Below are positions 51,234-59,658 of a DNA stretch of 64,000 nucleotides, piece by piece; position 1 is the stretch's first letter, and each line of letters starts with the position of its first letter. Origin of the DNA: DASZTV01 sp035548125. GTDB taxonomy: Bacteria; Actinomycetota; Actinomycetes; JAFAQI01. The notes below the pieces were generated by a model, which saw nothing but the letters and a program-made list of their open reading frames with translations, made no database searches and had not been told where the DNA came from. The DNA lies in assembly GCA_035548125.1 (NCBI GenBank), contig DASZTV010000006.1, positions 62,001 to 126,000 on the forward strand. The letters are read 5' to 3'. A program made the translations under genes and the position numbers.

Positions 51234-51530
51234 CCAACGCAACGGGGGAGCGCGAGGCAAGGAGAGTGGGAGCTGCCCCCGGCAGTTGCGCTCTTTGGGG
51301 CTGCAGCCGAACGCGGGGCGCAACGGGGGAGCGCGAGGCAAGGAAAGCGGGAGCCATCCCCCGGCAGTTGCGCTCTTTGGGGCTGCAGCCGGACGCGGGG
51401 CGCAACGGGGGAGCGGGAGGCAAGGAAAGCGGGAGCCATCCCCGGCAGTTGCGCTCTTAGGGGCCGCAGCCGAAGGCGAGGCCAAGCAGGGAAGCGGGAG
51501 CTATCCCCTGGCGGCCGAAGGCGAGGCCAG
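51234..51530. repeat. Right-arm repeat array of ~82-bp units
   Basis: Three full units carry GGCAGTTGCGCTCTT at 51281, 51363 and 51444 (82- and 81-bp steps), with GGGGCTGCAGCC-type and GCGCAACGGGGGAGCG blocks between. A fourth, shortened unit at about 51507 supplies the final codons of the convergent GT4 gene. The orientation is that of the right arm in the 25.6-kb array. Confidence 0.8.
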
Positions 51531-52592
51531 GGCGGCCTGATAGGCCGCCACGTGAGCGGGGCCGACAACGTCCCAACCCCATTGCTTGGCGTGCTGCGCG
51601 CACCTCGCCGGCGTATCCGGCTGACCCGCCAGCTTGCAGGTCGCCACGATCGCGCGCGCCAGCGCGTCGACGTCACCCAGTGGCGCCAGCGCGCCGACGC
51701 CCGACTCCGGCGTCACGATCTCGGGCATCCCTCCCGACGCGGCCGCGACCACCGGGGTGCCACACGCGAGTGACTCGACGAGCACGAGACCGAAGGCCTC
51801 GTCCGCCGACGGCAGCACGGTGACCGTCGCGTCCCGGTAGCGCTGCGGCACGTCTTCCAGCTGCCCGACCCCGAGTACGTCGATCACCGCGGCGACCACG
51901 GGCGGTACGTCGTCGGGCAGCGCCCCACCTCCACTGAACTGCAGCCGAGCGGCCGGTAGCTCCTGCTGCACCTGGTGCATCGCCACTGTCAGGTCGGTGA
52001 ACCGCTTCCGCGGTTCGCCCGCATGAGCCGCGAACAGGATCCGCGGCGGACCGGTTCGTGGCTGCAGGTTCGGTGTGAACACATCGAGCCGGACGCCCGG
52101 ATTGACCACCCGCGCCGGGCGGCCGGTGATCATCGAGACCGCAGTCGCGGCGGACTGCGACAGTGCCGTCGTCACGTGTGCCATCCGACCGGCGCGCCGC
52201 AGCAGTCGCCGTTCCCGGCCCTGCATCGTCCGCGTGGGATGGCCGATCGCGGTGAACACCGTGCGCTGCCCCGCGAGCCGCGCGGCGACCGCGGCGGACG
52301 GGACGAAGGCGTGCACGACGTCGTACCGGTGCCGGGCCAGCCACGGCAGCGCCGTGACGCCGAACGTCTCCAGCTTCGACACACCGAGACCGGTGAGCCG
52401 GTCGCCGTGACGATGGTGCAGCCGCACCAGCCGCGCGCCGGCTTCGGTCGTGATCGAGTGCTCGGGCCCACCCGTCACGTAGTCGACGTCGTGGCCTTGG
52501 TGCGCCAACCACGCCGCAAGGTCGTGCGCGTACCGCTCGCCTCCGCGGCGTACGTCCACCCACGTGAACGGGTGGACGATCGCGATCCGCAT
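51501..52592 (-). CDS. GT4-family glycosyltransferase
   Basis: A 363-residue GT-B enzyme. It opens R-I-A-I-V-H-P-F-T-W and has R-R-G-G-E-R-Y-A-H-D in the acceptor half. The donor half has A-D-E-A-F-G-L-V-L-V-E-S-L-A-C-G-T-P (E-x7-E). The ATG lies 4 bases after the epimerase stop. The last residues (A-S-P-S-A-A-R-G) are encoded by the shortened repeat unit, so the gene end was probably reshaped by the array. Confidence 0.86.
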   Translation of the reverse strand: MRIAIVHPFTWVDVRRGGERYAHDLAAWLAHQGHDVDYVTGGPEHSITTEAGARLVRLHHRHGDRLTGLGVSKLETFGVTALPWLARHRYDVVHAFVPSAAVAARLAGQRTVFTAIGHPTRTMQGRERRLLRRAGRMAHVTTALSQSAATAVSMITGRPARVVNPGVRLDVFTPNLQPRTGPPRILFAAHAGEPRKRFTDLTVAMHQVQQELPAARLQFSGGGALPDDVPPVVAAVIDVLGVGQLEDVPQRYRDATVTVLPSADEAFGLVLVESLACGTPVVAAASGGMPEIVTPESGVGALAPLGDVDALARAIVATCKLAGQPDTPARCAQHAKQWGWDVVGPAHVAAYQAALASPSAARG

Positions 52593-52596
52593 CCGG

Positions 52597-53580
52597 CTAG
52601 CTGGCGAAGGGCGAGGACCCAGATGCGAGTGCGTCCCGGTACCAGTCGATCGTGCGCTGCAACCCGTCCTCGAGCGAGATCGTCGCCGTCCACCCGACGC
52701 GGTCACGCGTCTTGGTCACGTCGGCGTGCATCCGGTAGATCTCGATCGGCCGTTCCGGCAGCGCGCCGAACTCGGGCGTGATCGGGTCCCCCATGAGCCG
52801 CAGGATCGTGACCGCGATGTCGCGCATCGACACCTCCCGGCCGCAGCCGAGGTTGAACAGGTCGCCGTCGATACCCGGGGCGGTCGCAAGGGCGACGAAG
52901 CCGTCGGCAAGGTCCTCGACGTAGTTGAACTCGCGCGTCTGCGTCCCCTGCGTCATCTTCAGCGGCTGCTTCTGCACCGCCCTGGAGATGATCTCGGGAA
53001 TCACGCGGTCGGGCGACTGCATCGGGCCGTAGGCGTTGAACGGCCGCACCCGCACCAGCGGCAGGTCCCTCGCATCGGCGAACAGCCGGCAGTACTCCTC
53101 GGCGGCATGCTTGGACACCGAGTACGGCGAGATCGGGTGCACCGTCGCGTCTTCGCGGAACGGCACCTCGATGTCGCCGTAGATCTCGCTCGTGCCGGTG
53201 TTGAGGAACCGGGTGAAGCCGGTGCGCTCGACCGCCATCAACAGGTTGACGGTCCCCTGGATGTTGGTCTGGATGCACTCGTCGACCCGGTTCCACGACT
53301 TGCCGACGTGTGTGTAGGCGCCGAGGTGGAACACGTACTCCGGCTTCACCTCGTCGGCGAGCAGCTCCATCGCGCCGCGGTCGTCGAGCGACGCCTCGTG
53401 CAGCGTGATGGAGTCGCGGATGTCGAGCAGCCGCGCCGGATACACCGACGACACGGTGCTGGTCAGGCCGTGCACCTTCGCGCCCTCTTTGACCAGCCGC
53501 CGGGTGAGATGCGACCCGATGAAACCGGACGCGCCCGTGATCAGGACCCGCTTCCCGCCTAGTGCTCCGGCGCCAGCCAC
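52597..53580 (-). CDS. NAD-dependent sugar epimerase/dehydratase
   Basis: A 327-residue extended SDR. It has G-A-S-G-F-I-G-S-H-L for NAD binding and S-P-Y-S-V-S-K (Tyr/Lys) at about residue 148; the catalytic Thr/Ser is in N-T-G-T-S-E-I-Y-G. The layout resembles GDP-mannose 4,6-dehydratase or UDP-sugar epimerases. It follows the nucleotidyltransferase gene, overlapping it by 22 bases with a GTG start. The two genes probably make an activated, modified sugar for the island; a CDP-sugar route is possible. Confidence 0.86.
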   Translation of the reverse strand: MAGAGALGGKRVLITGASGFIGSHLTRRLVKEGAKVHGLTSTVSSVYPARLLDIRDSITLHEASLDDRGAMELLADEVKPEYVFHLGAYTHVGKSWNRVDECIQTNIQGTVNLLMAVERTGFTRFLNTGTSEIYGDIEVPFREDATVHPISPYSVSKHAAEEYCRLFADARDLPLVRVRPFNAYGPMQSPDRVIPEIISRAVQKQPLKMTQGTQTREFNYVEDLADGFVALATAPGIDGDLFNLGCGREVSMRDIAVTILRLMGDPITPEFGALPERPIEIYRMHADVTKTRDRVGWTATISLEDGLQRTIDWYRDALASGSSPFAS

Positions 53581-54260
53581 GGCGGGTCCTCTCTGCGCGC
53601 GAGAGCGTCCAGGTCGCTCACGTCCTTTTGGGTGTCCATCGACTTCCAGAAGCCTTCGTGACGGTAGACGAACAGCTCCCCGCGCTGCCCCAGCGCGGGC
53701 AGGATGTCGCGTTCGAGGCTCGACCCGGAGCACTGCGCGAACCGGTCGCGGTCGAAGACGAAGAACCCCGCGTTGATCAGGTGGTCGGCAAGCACCGGCT
53801 TCTCGCGGAAGTCCGTCACCTGCCCGGCGTCGTCGATGACGAGCGTGCCGTACTGCGACGGGAGCGGTACGACGGTGACCGTCGCGCCGCCGCCGTGCGC
53901 CGCGTGCCGCGCGTCGAGAGCGGCGATGTCGACGTTGCCGACGCCGTCGCCGTACGTTGCGTGGAACGTCTCGCCGACCCGGTCGAGGCAGGCGACCACG
54001 CGGTCGCCGGTGTCCGCCTCTTCACCGGTGTCGACCACGTCGACCTTCCAGTCGTGCGGCCAGTGGTCGGCGTACGCCTCGATGACGTCGTGCTTGTAGC
54101 CGGCCGCGAGGACGAAGTCCGTCACGCCGTGGCGGGCGTAGATCTCCATCACGTGGTGCAGCACGGGCCGCCCGCCCACCTGCAGCATCGGCTTGGGTAC
54201 ATCGGCGGTCGCGGGCCACGCGCGGATCCCGCGCCCGCCGCACAGAATCAGTGCCCGCAC
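53559..54260 (-). CDS. Sugar-1-phosphate nucleotidyltransferase (RfbF-like)
   Basis: A 233-residue enzyme. The start A-L-I-L-C-G-G-R-G carries the signature G-G-x-G for NTP binding, P-K-P-M-L is the sugar-phosphate lysine motif, and T-Y-G-D-G-V has the metal Asp. The end L-E-R-D-I-L-P-A-L and E-G-F-W-K-S-M-D-T-Q-K-D resembles glucose-1-phosphate cytidylyltransferase (RfbF) more than dTDP enzymes. The nucleotide is therefore probably CTP, but this is not certain. It pairs with the downstream dehydratase. Confidence 0.85.
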   Translation of the reverse strand: MRALILCGGRGIRAWPATADVPKPMLQVGGRPVLHHVMEIYARHGVTDFVLAAGYKHDVIEAYADHWPHDWKVDVVDTGEEADTGDRVVACLDRVGETFHATYGDGVGNVDIAALDARHAAHGGGATVTVVPLPSQYGTLVIDDAGQVTDFREKPVLADHLINAGFFVFDRDRFAQCSGSSLERDILPALGQRGELFVYRHEGFWKSMDTQKDVSDLDALARREDPPWLAPEH

Positions 54261-54284
54261 CCGCCGAGGATACGAAAAGCCGCC

Positions 54285-55319
54285 TTAGAGCAGGAGCCGC
54301 CGGGCGCGGATGCTCCCCGCAAGCAGAGCCCCGAACCCGACCACGTCAGCCCACCCGAGCTGCGCGGCCCGCGACGCTCGTCCGCGCCCGGGCCGTGCTT
54401 TGGCGTCCTGGGAGAGGGCGGCGACCCACGGCAGCATCGCGAGACCGATCAGGCTCGGCCACGGTGACAGCGTCAGCAGATCTGCGACCACCACCGCCGT
54501 CGCGGCGGCAACCGCCAGGTCCGCGCTCGCCGTCCGCCGCGACAGGAACAGCCGAAGAAACGCTCGTTGACGCAGCTCCGGCACTTCGCGAACCAGCATC
54601 GGGAAGCCCGCCAGCCGCCGACGCTCGTCGAGGAAGTCCCGGTAGTTCCCCGCCATGACGCGGTGGTGGACGACGGCATCCGCCGCGAACCGGAAGCCGC
54701 CGGTCCTCGCGATCGCTGAGCCGAGCACGACGTCCTCACCGAATGCGCGGCCGCTGAGCAGGCGCTGCCCGGCGAAGCCGCCGACCTCGAGGATCGCGGC
54801 CCGGCGGGCGGCGAGGTTGGCGGTCTCGTACAGCCCGCTCGGTGACGTGACGGTGAGGGTGCGGCCCCATGGGCCGCCCCATCCGCCGGGCTCCGGGAGG
54901 GTGCGGCCTTGCACGATCGCAGTGCCGGCATCGAACGCCGCGGTCAGTGCGGACAGCCAGTGCGGCGTGGGCAGGCAGTCGTCGTCGGTGAACGCGATCA
55001 GCTCAGCGCGCGCTTCGGCGATGCACGTGTTGCGGGGTACGCCGGGCCCGTCGTGAAACGGCAGCCGCAGAGCGCGCAGCCGCATCGGCGTACGCGCACA
55101 TCGCGCAGTGAGCAGCTGCCAGGTGTCGTCGGAGGAGCCGTTGTCCGCGACGACAACCTCGGTGTCGCGATGGTCCTGCGCCTCCAACGCGCCGAGCAGC
55201 CCGTCCAACAACGCGCCGCGGTTGTGGGTCGACACCACGACCGCGACCGCTGCGGCCGCGCCCTCCCACGACGCACTCTGTGCGCTGTCGGTCGGCGCCG
55301 CGATCGTCACACCGGTCAC
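54285..55319 (-). CDS. GT2-family glycosyltransferase with C-terminal membrane helices
   Basis: A 344-residue GT-A enzyme. It has A-V-V-V-S-T-H-N-R-G, the donor motif F-T-D-D-D-C and G-E-D-V-V-L-G-S. Two hydrophobic helices (A-V-V-V-A-D-L-L-T-L, then V-G-F-G-A-L-L-A-G) lie near the C-terminus. The GTG overlaps the stop of the upstream GT4 gene. The frame continues well upstream but that part is antisense to the neighbour and was excluded. Confidence 0.83.
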   Translation of the reverse strand: MTGVTIAAPTDSAQSASWEGAAAAVAVVVSTHNRGALLDGLLGALEAQDHRDTEVVVADNGSSDDTWQLLTARCARTPMRLRALRLPFHDGPGVPRNTCIAEARAELIAFTDDDCLPTPHWLSALTAAFDAGTAIVQGRTLPEPGGWGGPWGRTLTVTSPSGLYETANLAARRAAILEVGGFAGQRLLSGRAFGEDVVLGSAIARTGGFRFAADAVVHHRVMAGNYRDFLDERRRLAGFPMLVREVPELRQRAFLRLFLSRRTASADLAVAAATAVVVADLLTLSPWPSLIGLAMLPWVAALSQDAKARPGRGRASRAAQLGWADVVGFGALLAGSIRARRLLL

Positions 55320-56518
55320 GTCCGGCCGGCCGCGGCGAGGTGGATCGCCTCGAGCTCGCTCGCGAACCGGTCGACGCGGTACGCCGCGCTGGTGGTGAGG
55401 CCGCCGTTGACGAGCCGGCGTCGCAGCTGGCCGTCCGCAGCGAGCGCGCGGACCGCCGCCGCGACAGCCGGCGGATCGTCGACCGGCACTTCGACGCAGT
55501 TGAGGTTGTCGGTGAGGTACTCCGCGGCGCCGCCGCGGCGGATCGCAATGACGGGCAGCGCTTGCGTCATGGCCTCGAGCGGGACCAGGCCGAACGGCTC
55601 GTCCCACCGTGACAGGAACAGCAGCGCGTCGGCCTCGGCGTACACCGCCGCGAGCTGGTCGCGCTCGACGAACCCCTCGCACGTCAACCGGTCCGCGACG
55701 CCGATCTCGCGGGCCATCGCGATCAGCTCGTCGCGATGCCGATCGTCCGCGGCACCCACGATGCGAAGCGTCGCGCCGGGAAGGTCGGCGAGCGCCTGGA
55801 TCGCGATGTCGAAGCCTTTCCGCGGCTCGACCCGGCCGACCATCAGCAGCCGTCCCTGCCACGGGCGGTCGCCGGGCCGCCGCGACGGGAAGTCGACCGG
55901 GTCGGTGCCGAGCGGCACGATCGCCGAGCGGCTGAACCGGATCGTTCCCTCGGCCTCGGCGCGCCGACGCAGGTAGTCGCTCGCGAACGCGACGGTGGCT
56001 TCCGGCGGCAGCACGGGGACGCCGGTCGGTAGCCCGGTCAGCTGACTTGCGAGCGCCCCGAGCCAACGCGGCCGCCGGCTCCACGCGGCCGTCCACGCGT
56101 CGACGTGCGAGGCGTAGACGAGCCAGTCGTCCTCGATCACCGCGACGACGGGAAAGGCGCGTTCGATGCAGCTCGACAACAGCCCGACCGACATCCCGCC
56201 CATCGCCCAGACCGACACGACGTCGGGCGCGACGTCCTTCATCGTCTCGAGCAGCCGGCGTTGGTTGTGCCGCTCGATCCGGAGTCGATGCCTCGGTTCC
56301 GGGCGCTGCAGGTGATGGTCGGTCCAGTACCACTCGAGCCGCCGCCGGACGTGCGGCTCGGGCGGGTCGGAGGCGGGGTCATGGAACGTCGTCGTCGTGG
56401 TGAGGACGGTCACGTCGTGGCCGGCCTCCCGCCACCGTTCGACCGTGTCCTGGCATGACAGCTCGTACCCGCCGAGCGCGTGCGGCGGGTAGAGGTTCGT
56501 GAGCACGAGGACTCTCAC
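55316..56518 (-). CDS. GT4-family glycosyltransferase
   Basis: A 400-residue GT-B enzyme. It opens R-V-L-V-L-T-N-L-Y-P-P-H-A-L-G-G-Y-E (glycine-rich acceptor loop). The donor half has M-V-G-R-V-E-P-R-K-G-F-D and D-E-P-F-G-L-V-P-L-E-A-M-T-Q-A. The GTG overlaps the upstream GT2 stop, so three GT genes run in one coupled series on this strand. Confidence 0.86.
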   Translation of the reverse strand: MRVLVLTNLYPPHALGGYELSCQDTVERWREAGHDVTVLTTTTTFHDPASDPPEPHVRRRLEWYWTDHHLQRPEPRHRLRIERHNQRRLLETMKDVAPDVVSVWAMGGMSVGLLSSCIERAFPVVAVIEDDWLVYASHVDAWTAAWSRRPRWLGALASQLTGLPTGVPVLPPEATVAFASDYLRRRAEAEGTIRFSRSAIVPLGTDPVDFPSRRPGDRPWQGRLLMVGRVEPRKGFDIAIQALADLPGATLRIVGAADDRHRDELIAMAREIGVADRLTCEGFVERDQLAAVYAEADALLFLSRWDEPFGLVPLEAMTQALPVIAIRRGGAAEYLTDNLNCVEVPVDDPPAVAAAVRALAADGQLRRRLVNGGLTTSAAYRVDRFASELEAIHLAAAGRT

Positions 56519-57432
56519 GCCGTCGCGCCATCCGCCCCGGCGGTCGGATGCAGCCAGGCGTCCTTCTGCTGCCGCAGCTGGTCGGCGGCAGCGGCGTCGC
56601 CGCTGCGGCGCGCCCGCCGGGCGTGGATGGCCGCGCTCGCCGCGTTCGCGAACCGCCACGCGCCGGTCGCGATCGCACCCCGCCGCCGCCGGTACACCGC
56701 CACGCTGTTCGCGATCCACGCGGCGGGCTGCCGCTCGCCGTACTGCTGCGCGCCGGAGACGTTGCCGATGTGGCGTACGACGGCGTCCGGGGTGAACCAG
56801 ACCTCCCAGCCGCGGTCATGGGCTCGCCAGCACCATTCGAGGTCTTCGGCGTACATGAACAGCGACTCGTCGAGGCCGCCGATCTCCGCGAGGGCCTCGC
56901 GGCGGATCAGCAGCGCGGCCCCGACCGCCCAGTCCACGCGGCGCTCGGCGTCGTGCGGCCAGATCGCGCGGTCACGGCGCAACGCGGAGGCGAATGTGAC
57001 CCGCAGCGAGGGGAACGGCCACGCCGACGCCTCCAGCCGGTCGTCGGGGCGCAGCAGCTTGGGGGCGACCGCCGCGGCCCGGGGGTGGCGCGCGGCGCAC
57101 GCCACCAGCCGGCTGATCGCGCCCGGCTCCGGCCAGGCGTCGGGGTTGAGCAGCAGCACCCACGGCGAGCGGACCGCGCCGAGGATCGTGTTCACGCCGC
57201 CGGCGAAGCCGAGGTTCGCCTCGCCCGAGTCGACGGTGACCTCGGGGAACGCGGCGCGGACGGCCGCCGCGGTGCCGTCGGAGGAGCCGTTGTCCCGCAC
57301 GTGAACGGCGAGCGTGCCGGGGGGCTCCGACGCGAGCAGGGCCCGCAGCGCGGTGAGGGTGGTCTCGCGGGTGTTCCAGGTCACGATCGCGACGTCGACT
57401 AGGGGCTCGATCGCGGCACCGCTGCCCGCCAT
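56515..57432 (-). CDS. GT2-family glycosyltransferase (rhamnosyl/galactofuranosyl-type)
   Basis: A 305-residue GT-A enzyme. It has V-A-I-V-T-W-N-T-R-E-T, V-R-D-N-G-S-S-D-G, A-N-L-G-F-A-G-G-V-N and the donor motif L-L-N-P-D-A, typical of the WbbL rhamnosyltransferase group. The M-A-G-S-G start is preferred because the longer frame would reach the divergent cysD start. A 73-base divergent gap separates it from cysD. Confidence 0.85.
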   Translation of the reverse strand: MAGSGAAIEPLVDVAIVTWNTRETTLTALRALLASEPPGTLAVHVRDNGSSDGTAAAVRAAFPEVTVDSGEANLGFAGGVNTILGAVRSPWVLLLNPDAWPEPGAISRLVACAARHPRAAAVAPKLLRPDDRLEASAWPFPSLRVTFASALRRDRAIWPHDAERRVDWAVGAALLIRREALAEIGGLDESLFMYAEDLEWCWRAHDRGWEVWFTPDAVVRHIGNVSGAQQYGERQPAAWIANSVAVYRRRRGAIATGAWRFANAASAAIHARRARRSGDAAAADQLRQQKDAWLHPTAGADGATA

Positions 57433-57505
57433 GAGCCGCAGCGTAGGCGCTACGGGCGCCTCGGCAGCCGTACGACCCGGGGCGCCGACTATCCTGTCCT
57501 CGGTC

Positions 57506-58417
57506 ATGAGCGCACCGACGTCGTACGAGCTGAGCTCGCAGCAGGCGCTCGAAGCCGAGTCGATCCACATCTTCCGTGAGGTCGCCGCGGAGTTCGAGCG
57601 CCCCGTCCTGCTGTTCTCGGGCGGCAAGGACTCGGTCGTCATGCTCCACATCGCGGCGAAGGCGTTCTGGCCGGCGCCCATCCCGTTCCCCGTGATGCAC
57701 ATCGACACCGGCCACAACTTCCCCGAGGTGCTCGAGTTCCGCGACAGCACCGTCGAGCGGATGGGGCTGCGGCTCGTGGTGGGCAGCGTCGAGGAGTCGA
57801 TCGCGAAGGGCCGGGTCCGCGAGCGGCCGGACGGCATCCGCAACCCGCTGCAGACCACCACGCTGCTCGACTCGATCAACGAGCACGGCTTCGACGCCGT
57901 CTTCGGCGGTGCCCGCCGGGACGAGGAGAAGGCGCGCGCCAAGGAGCGCGTCTTCAGCTTCCGCGACGAGTTCGGCCAGTGGGACCCGAAGAACCAGCGG
58001 CCGGAGCTGTGGTCGCTCTACAACGGCCGCCACCACAAGGGCGAGCACATCCGGGTCTTCCCGCTGTCCAACTGGACCGAGCTGGACATCTGGAGCTACC
58101 TCGCCGCCGAGAACGTCGAGCTGCCGAGCATCTACTTCGCGCACGAGCGCCAGGTCTTCCAGCGCGACGGCATGTGGCTGCCGGTGAGCGAGTTCACGAT
58201 GCCGCGTGAGGGCGAAGAGGTCGTGAAGCTGACGGTTCGCTACCGCACCGTCGGTGACATCCCCGTGACGGGCGCGGTCGAGTCGAGCGCCGCGACGTAC
58301 GACGAGATCATCGCCGAGGTCGCCGCAACCCGGATCACCGAGCGTGGCGCGACGCGCGCCGACGACCGGCTCACCGAGGCGGCGATGGAAGACCGCAAGC
58401 GCGAGGGCTACTTCTGA
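57506..58417 (+). CDS. cysD: Sulfate adenylyltransferase subunit 2 CysD
   Basis: CysD makes APS from ATP and sulfate with CysN. The 303-residue protein has the PP-loop S-G-G-K-D-S near residue 40, then the G-R-H-H-K-G and E-L-D-I-W-S-Y-L segments of the N-type ATP pyrophosphatases. The length is exactly the family size. It is coupled to cysN (TGATG). In this context the product supports sulfotransferase use as well as cysteine synthesis. Confidence 0.96.
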   Translation: MSAPTSYELSSQQALEAESIHIFREVAAEFERPVLLFSGGKDSVVMLHIAAKAFWPAPIPFPVMHIDTGHNFPEVLEFRDSTVERMGLRLVVGSVEESIAKGRVRERPDGIRNPLQTTTLLDSINEHGFDAVFGGARRDEEKARAKERVFSFRDEFGQWDPKNQRPELWSLYNGRHHKGEHIRVFPLSNWTELDIWSYLAAENVELPSIYFAHERQVFQRDGMWLPVSEFTMPREGEEVVKLTVRYRTVGDIPVTGAVESSAATYDEIIAEVAATRITERGATRADDRLTEAAMEDRKREGYF

Positions 58418-59658
58418 TGGAACTGCTGCGCTTTGCGACGGCTGGCAGCGTCGACGACGGCAAGTCGACGCTGATCGGCCGGTTGCTCTACGACACGAAG
58501 TCGATCTTCGAGGACCAGCTCGAAGCGGTCGAGCGCACGTCGCGCGACCGCGGCGACGAGCACGTCAACCTCGCGCTGCTCACCGACGGCCTTCGCGCCG
58601 AGCGCGAGCAGGGCATCACGATCGACGTCGCCTACCGCTACTTCGCGACCCCGAAGCGGTCCTTCATCATCGCGGACACGCCGGGCCACATTCAGTACAC
58701 GCGCAACATGGTCACGGGCGCCTCGACCGCAAGCCTCGCGCTGGTCCTGGTGGATGCCCGCAACGGCATCGTGGAGCAGTCGCGCCGGCACGCGTTCATC
58801 ACCTCGCTGCTGCGGGTGCCTCACCTTGTCGTGTGCATCAACAAGATGGACCTCGTCGACTACGACGAGGCGGTGTTCAACCGGATCAAGGACGAGTTCC
58901 GGGCCTTCGCCGCGAAGCTCGACATCGGCGACCTCTCGTTCATTCCGATCAGCGCGCTGCACGGCGACAACGTCGTACATCGCTCGCAGAACATGCCGTG
59001 GTACGACGGCACCTCGCTGCTGCACCACCTCGAAGACGTGCACATCGCGAGCGACCGCAACCTGATCGACGTCCGGTTCCCGGTGCAGTACGTCATCCGC
59101 CCGCAGTCGAAGGCGCATCACGACTACCGCGGCTACGCGGGCACCGTCGCCGGCGGGGTGCTGAAGCCTGGGGACGAGGTCGTCGTCCTGCCGAGCGGGA
59201 TGAAGTCAACGATCGCGAGCATCGACACGGCGGACGGTGAGGTCGAGGAGGCGTTCGCGCCGATGGCCGTCACGGTTCGGCTCACCGACGACGTCGACGT
59301 CTCGCGGGGCGACATGATCTGCCGGCCGCACAACCAGCCGCGGGTCACGCAGGACGTCGAGGCGATGATCTGCTGGCTGTCGGACCTGCCGCTGCAGGAC
59401 CGCGGGATGTACGCCATCAAGCACACGACGCGGTCGGCGCGATGCCAGGTGCGTGGCGTCGACTACCGCATCGACGTCAACACGCTGCACCGTGACGAGA
59501 CGGCCGACTCGCTGACACTCAACGAGATCGGGCGGGTCACGCTGCGTACGACGGTTCCGCTGTTCGTCGACGAGTACCGGCGCAACCGCACGACCGGCTC
59601 GTTCCTTCTCATCGACGAGGCCACGGGGGCCACCGTCGGCGCCGGCATGGTTCTTTAG
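58417..59658 (+). CDS. cysN: Sulfate adenylyltransferase GTPase subunit CysN
   Basis: A 413-residue GTPase that drives the CysD reaction. It has the P-loop G-S-V-D-D-G-K-S-T, G2 within the G-I-T-I-D segment, G3 D-T-P-G-H, and G4 N-K-M-D. Two beta-barrel domains follow. The protein ends without a CysC (APS kinase) domain, so PAPS would need a kinase encoded elsewhere. It is coupled to cysQ (TAGTG overlap). Confidence 0.96.
   Translation: MELLRFATAGSVDDGKSTLIGRLLYDTKSIFEDQLEAVERTSRDRGDEHVNLALLTDGLRAEREQGITIDVAYRYFATPKRSFIIADTPGHIQYTRNMVTGASTASLALVLVDARNGIVEQSRRHAFITSLLRVPHLVVCINKMDLVDYDEAVFNRIKDEFRAFAAKLDIGDLSFIPISALHGDNVVHRSQNMPWYDGTSLLHHLEDVHIASDRNLIDVRFPVQYVIRPQSKAHHDYRGYAGTVAGGVLKPGDEVVVLPSGMKSTIASIDTADGEVEEAFAPMAVTVRLTDDVDVSRGDMICRPHNQPRVTQDVEAMICWLSDLPLQDRGMYAIKHTTRSARCQVRGVDYRIDVNTLHRDETADSLTLNEIGRVTLRTTVPLFVDEYRRNRTTGSFLLIDEATGATVGAGMVL

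Noticed and set aside
51141..51530. Insertion sequence
   Set aside because: No transposase frame and no target-site duplication were visible; the only gene nearby is the DUF559 gene.
55320..56333. Extended N-terminus for the GT2 gene that begins at 55319
   Set aside because: The extra frame is antisense-free but overlaps the coupled GT4 gene entirely; the GTG overlapping the GT4 stop is the better start.
58417..59658. CysN-CysC fusion
   Set aside because: The protein ends after the beta-barrel domains; there is no second P-loop for an APS kinase.
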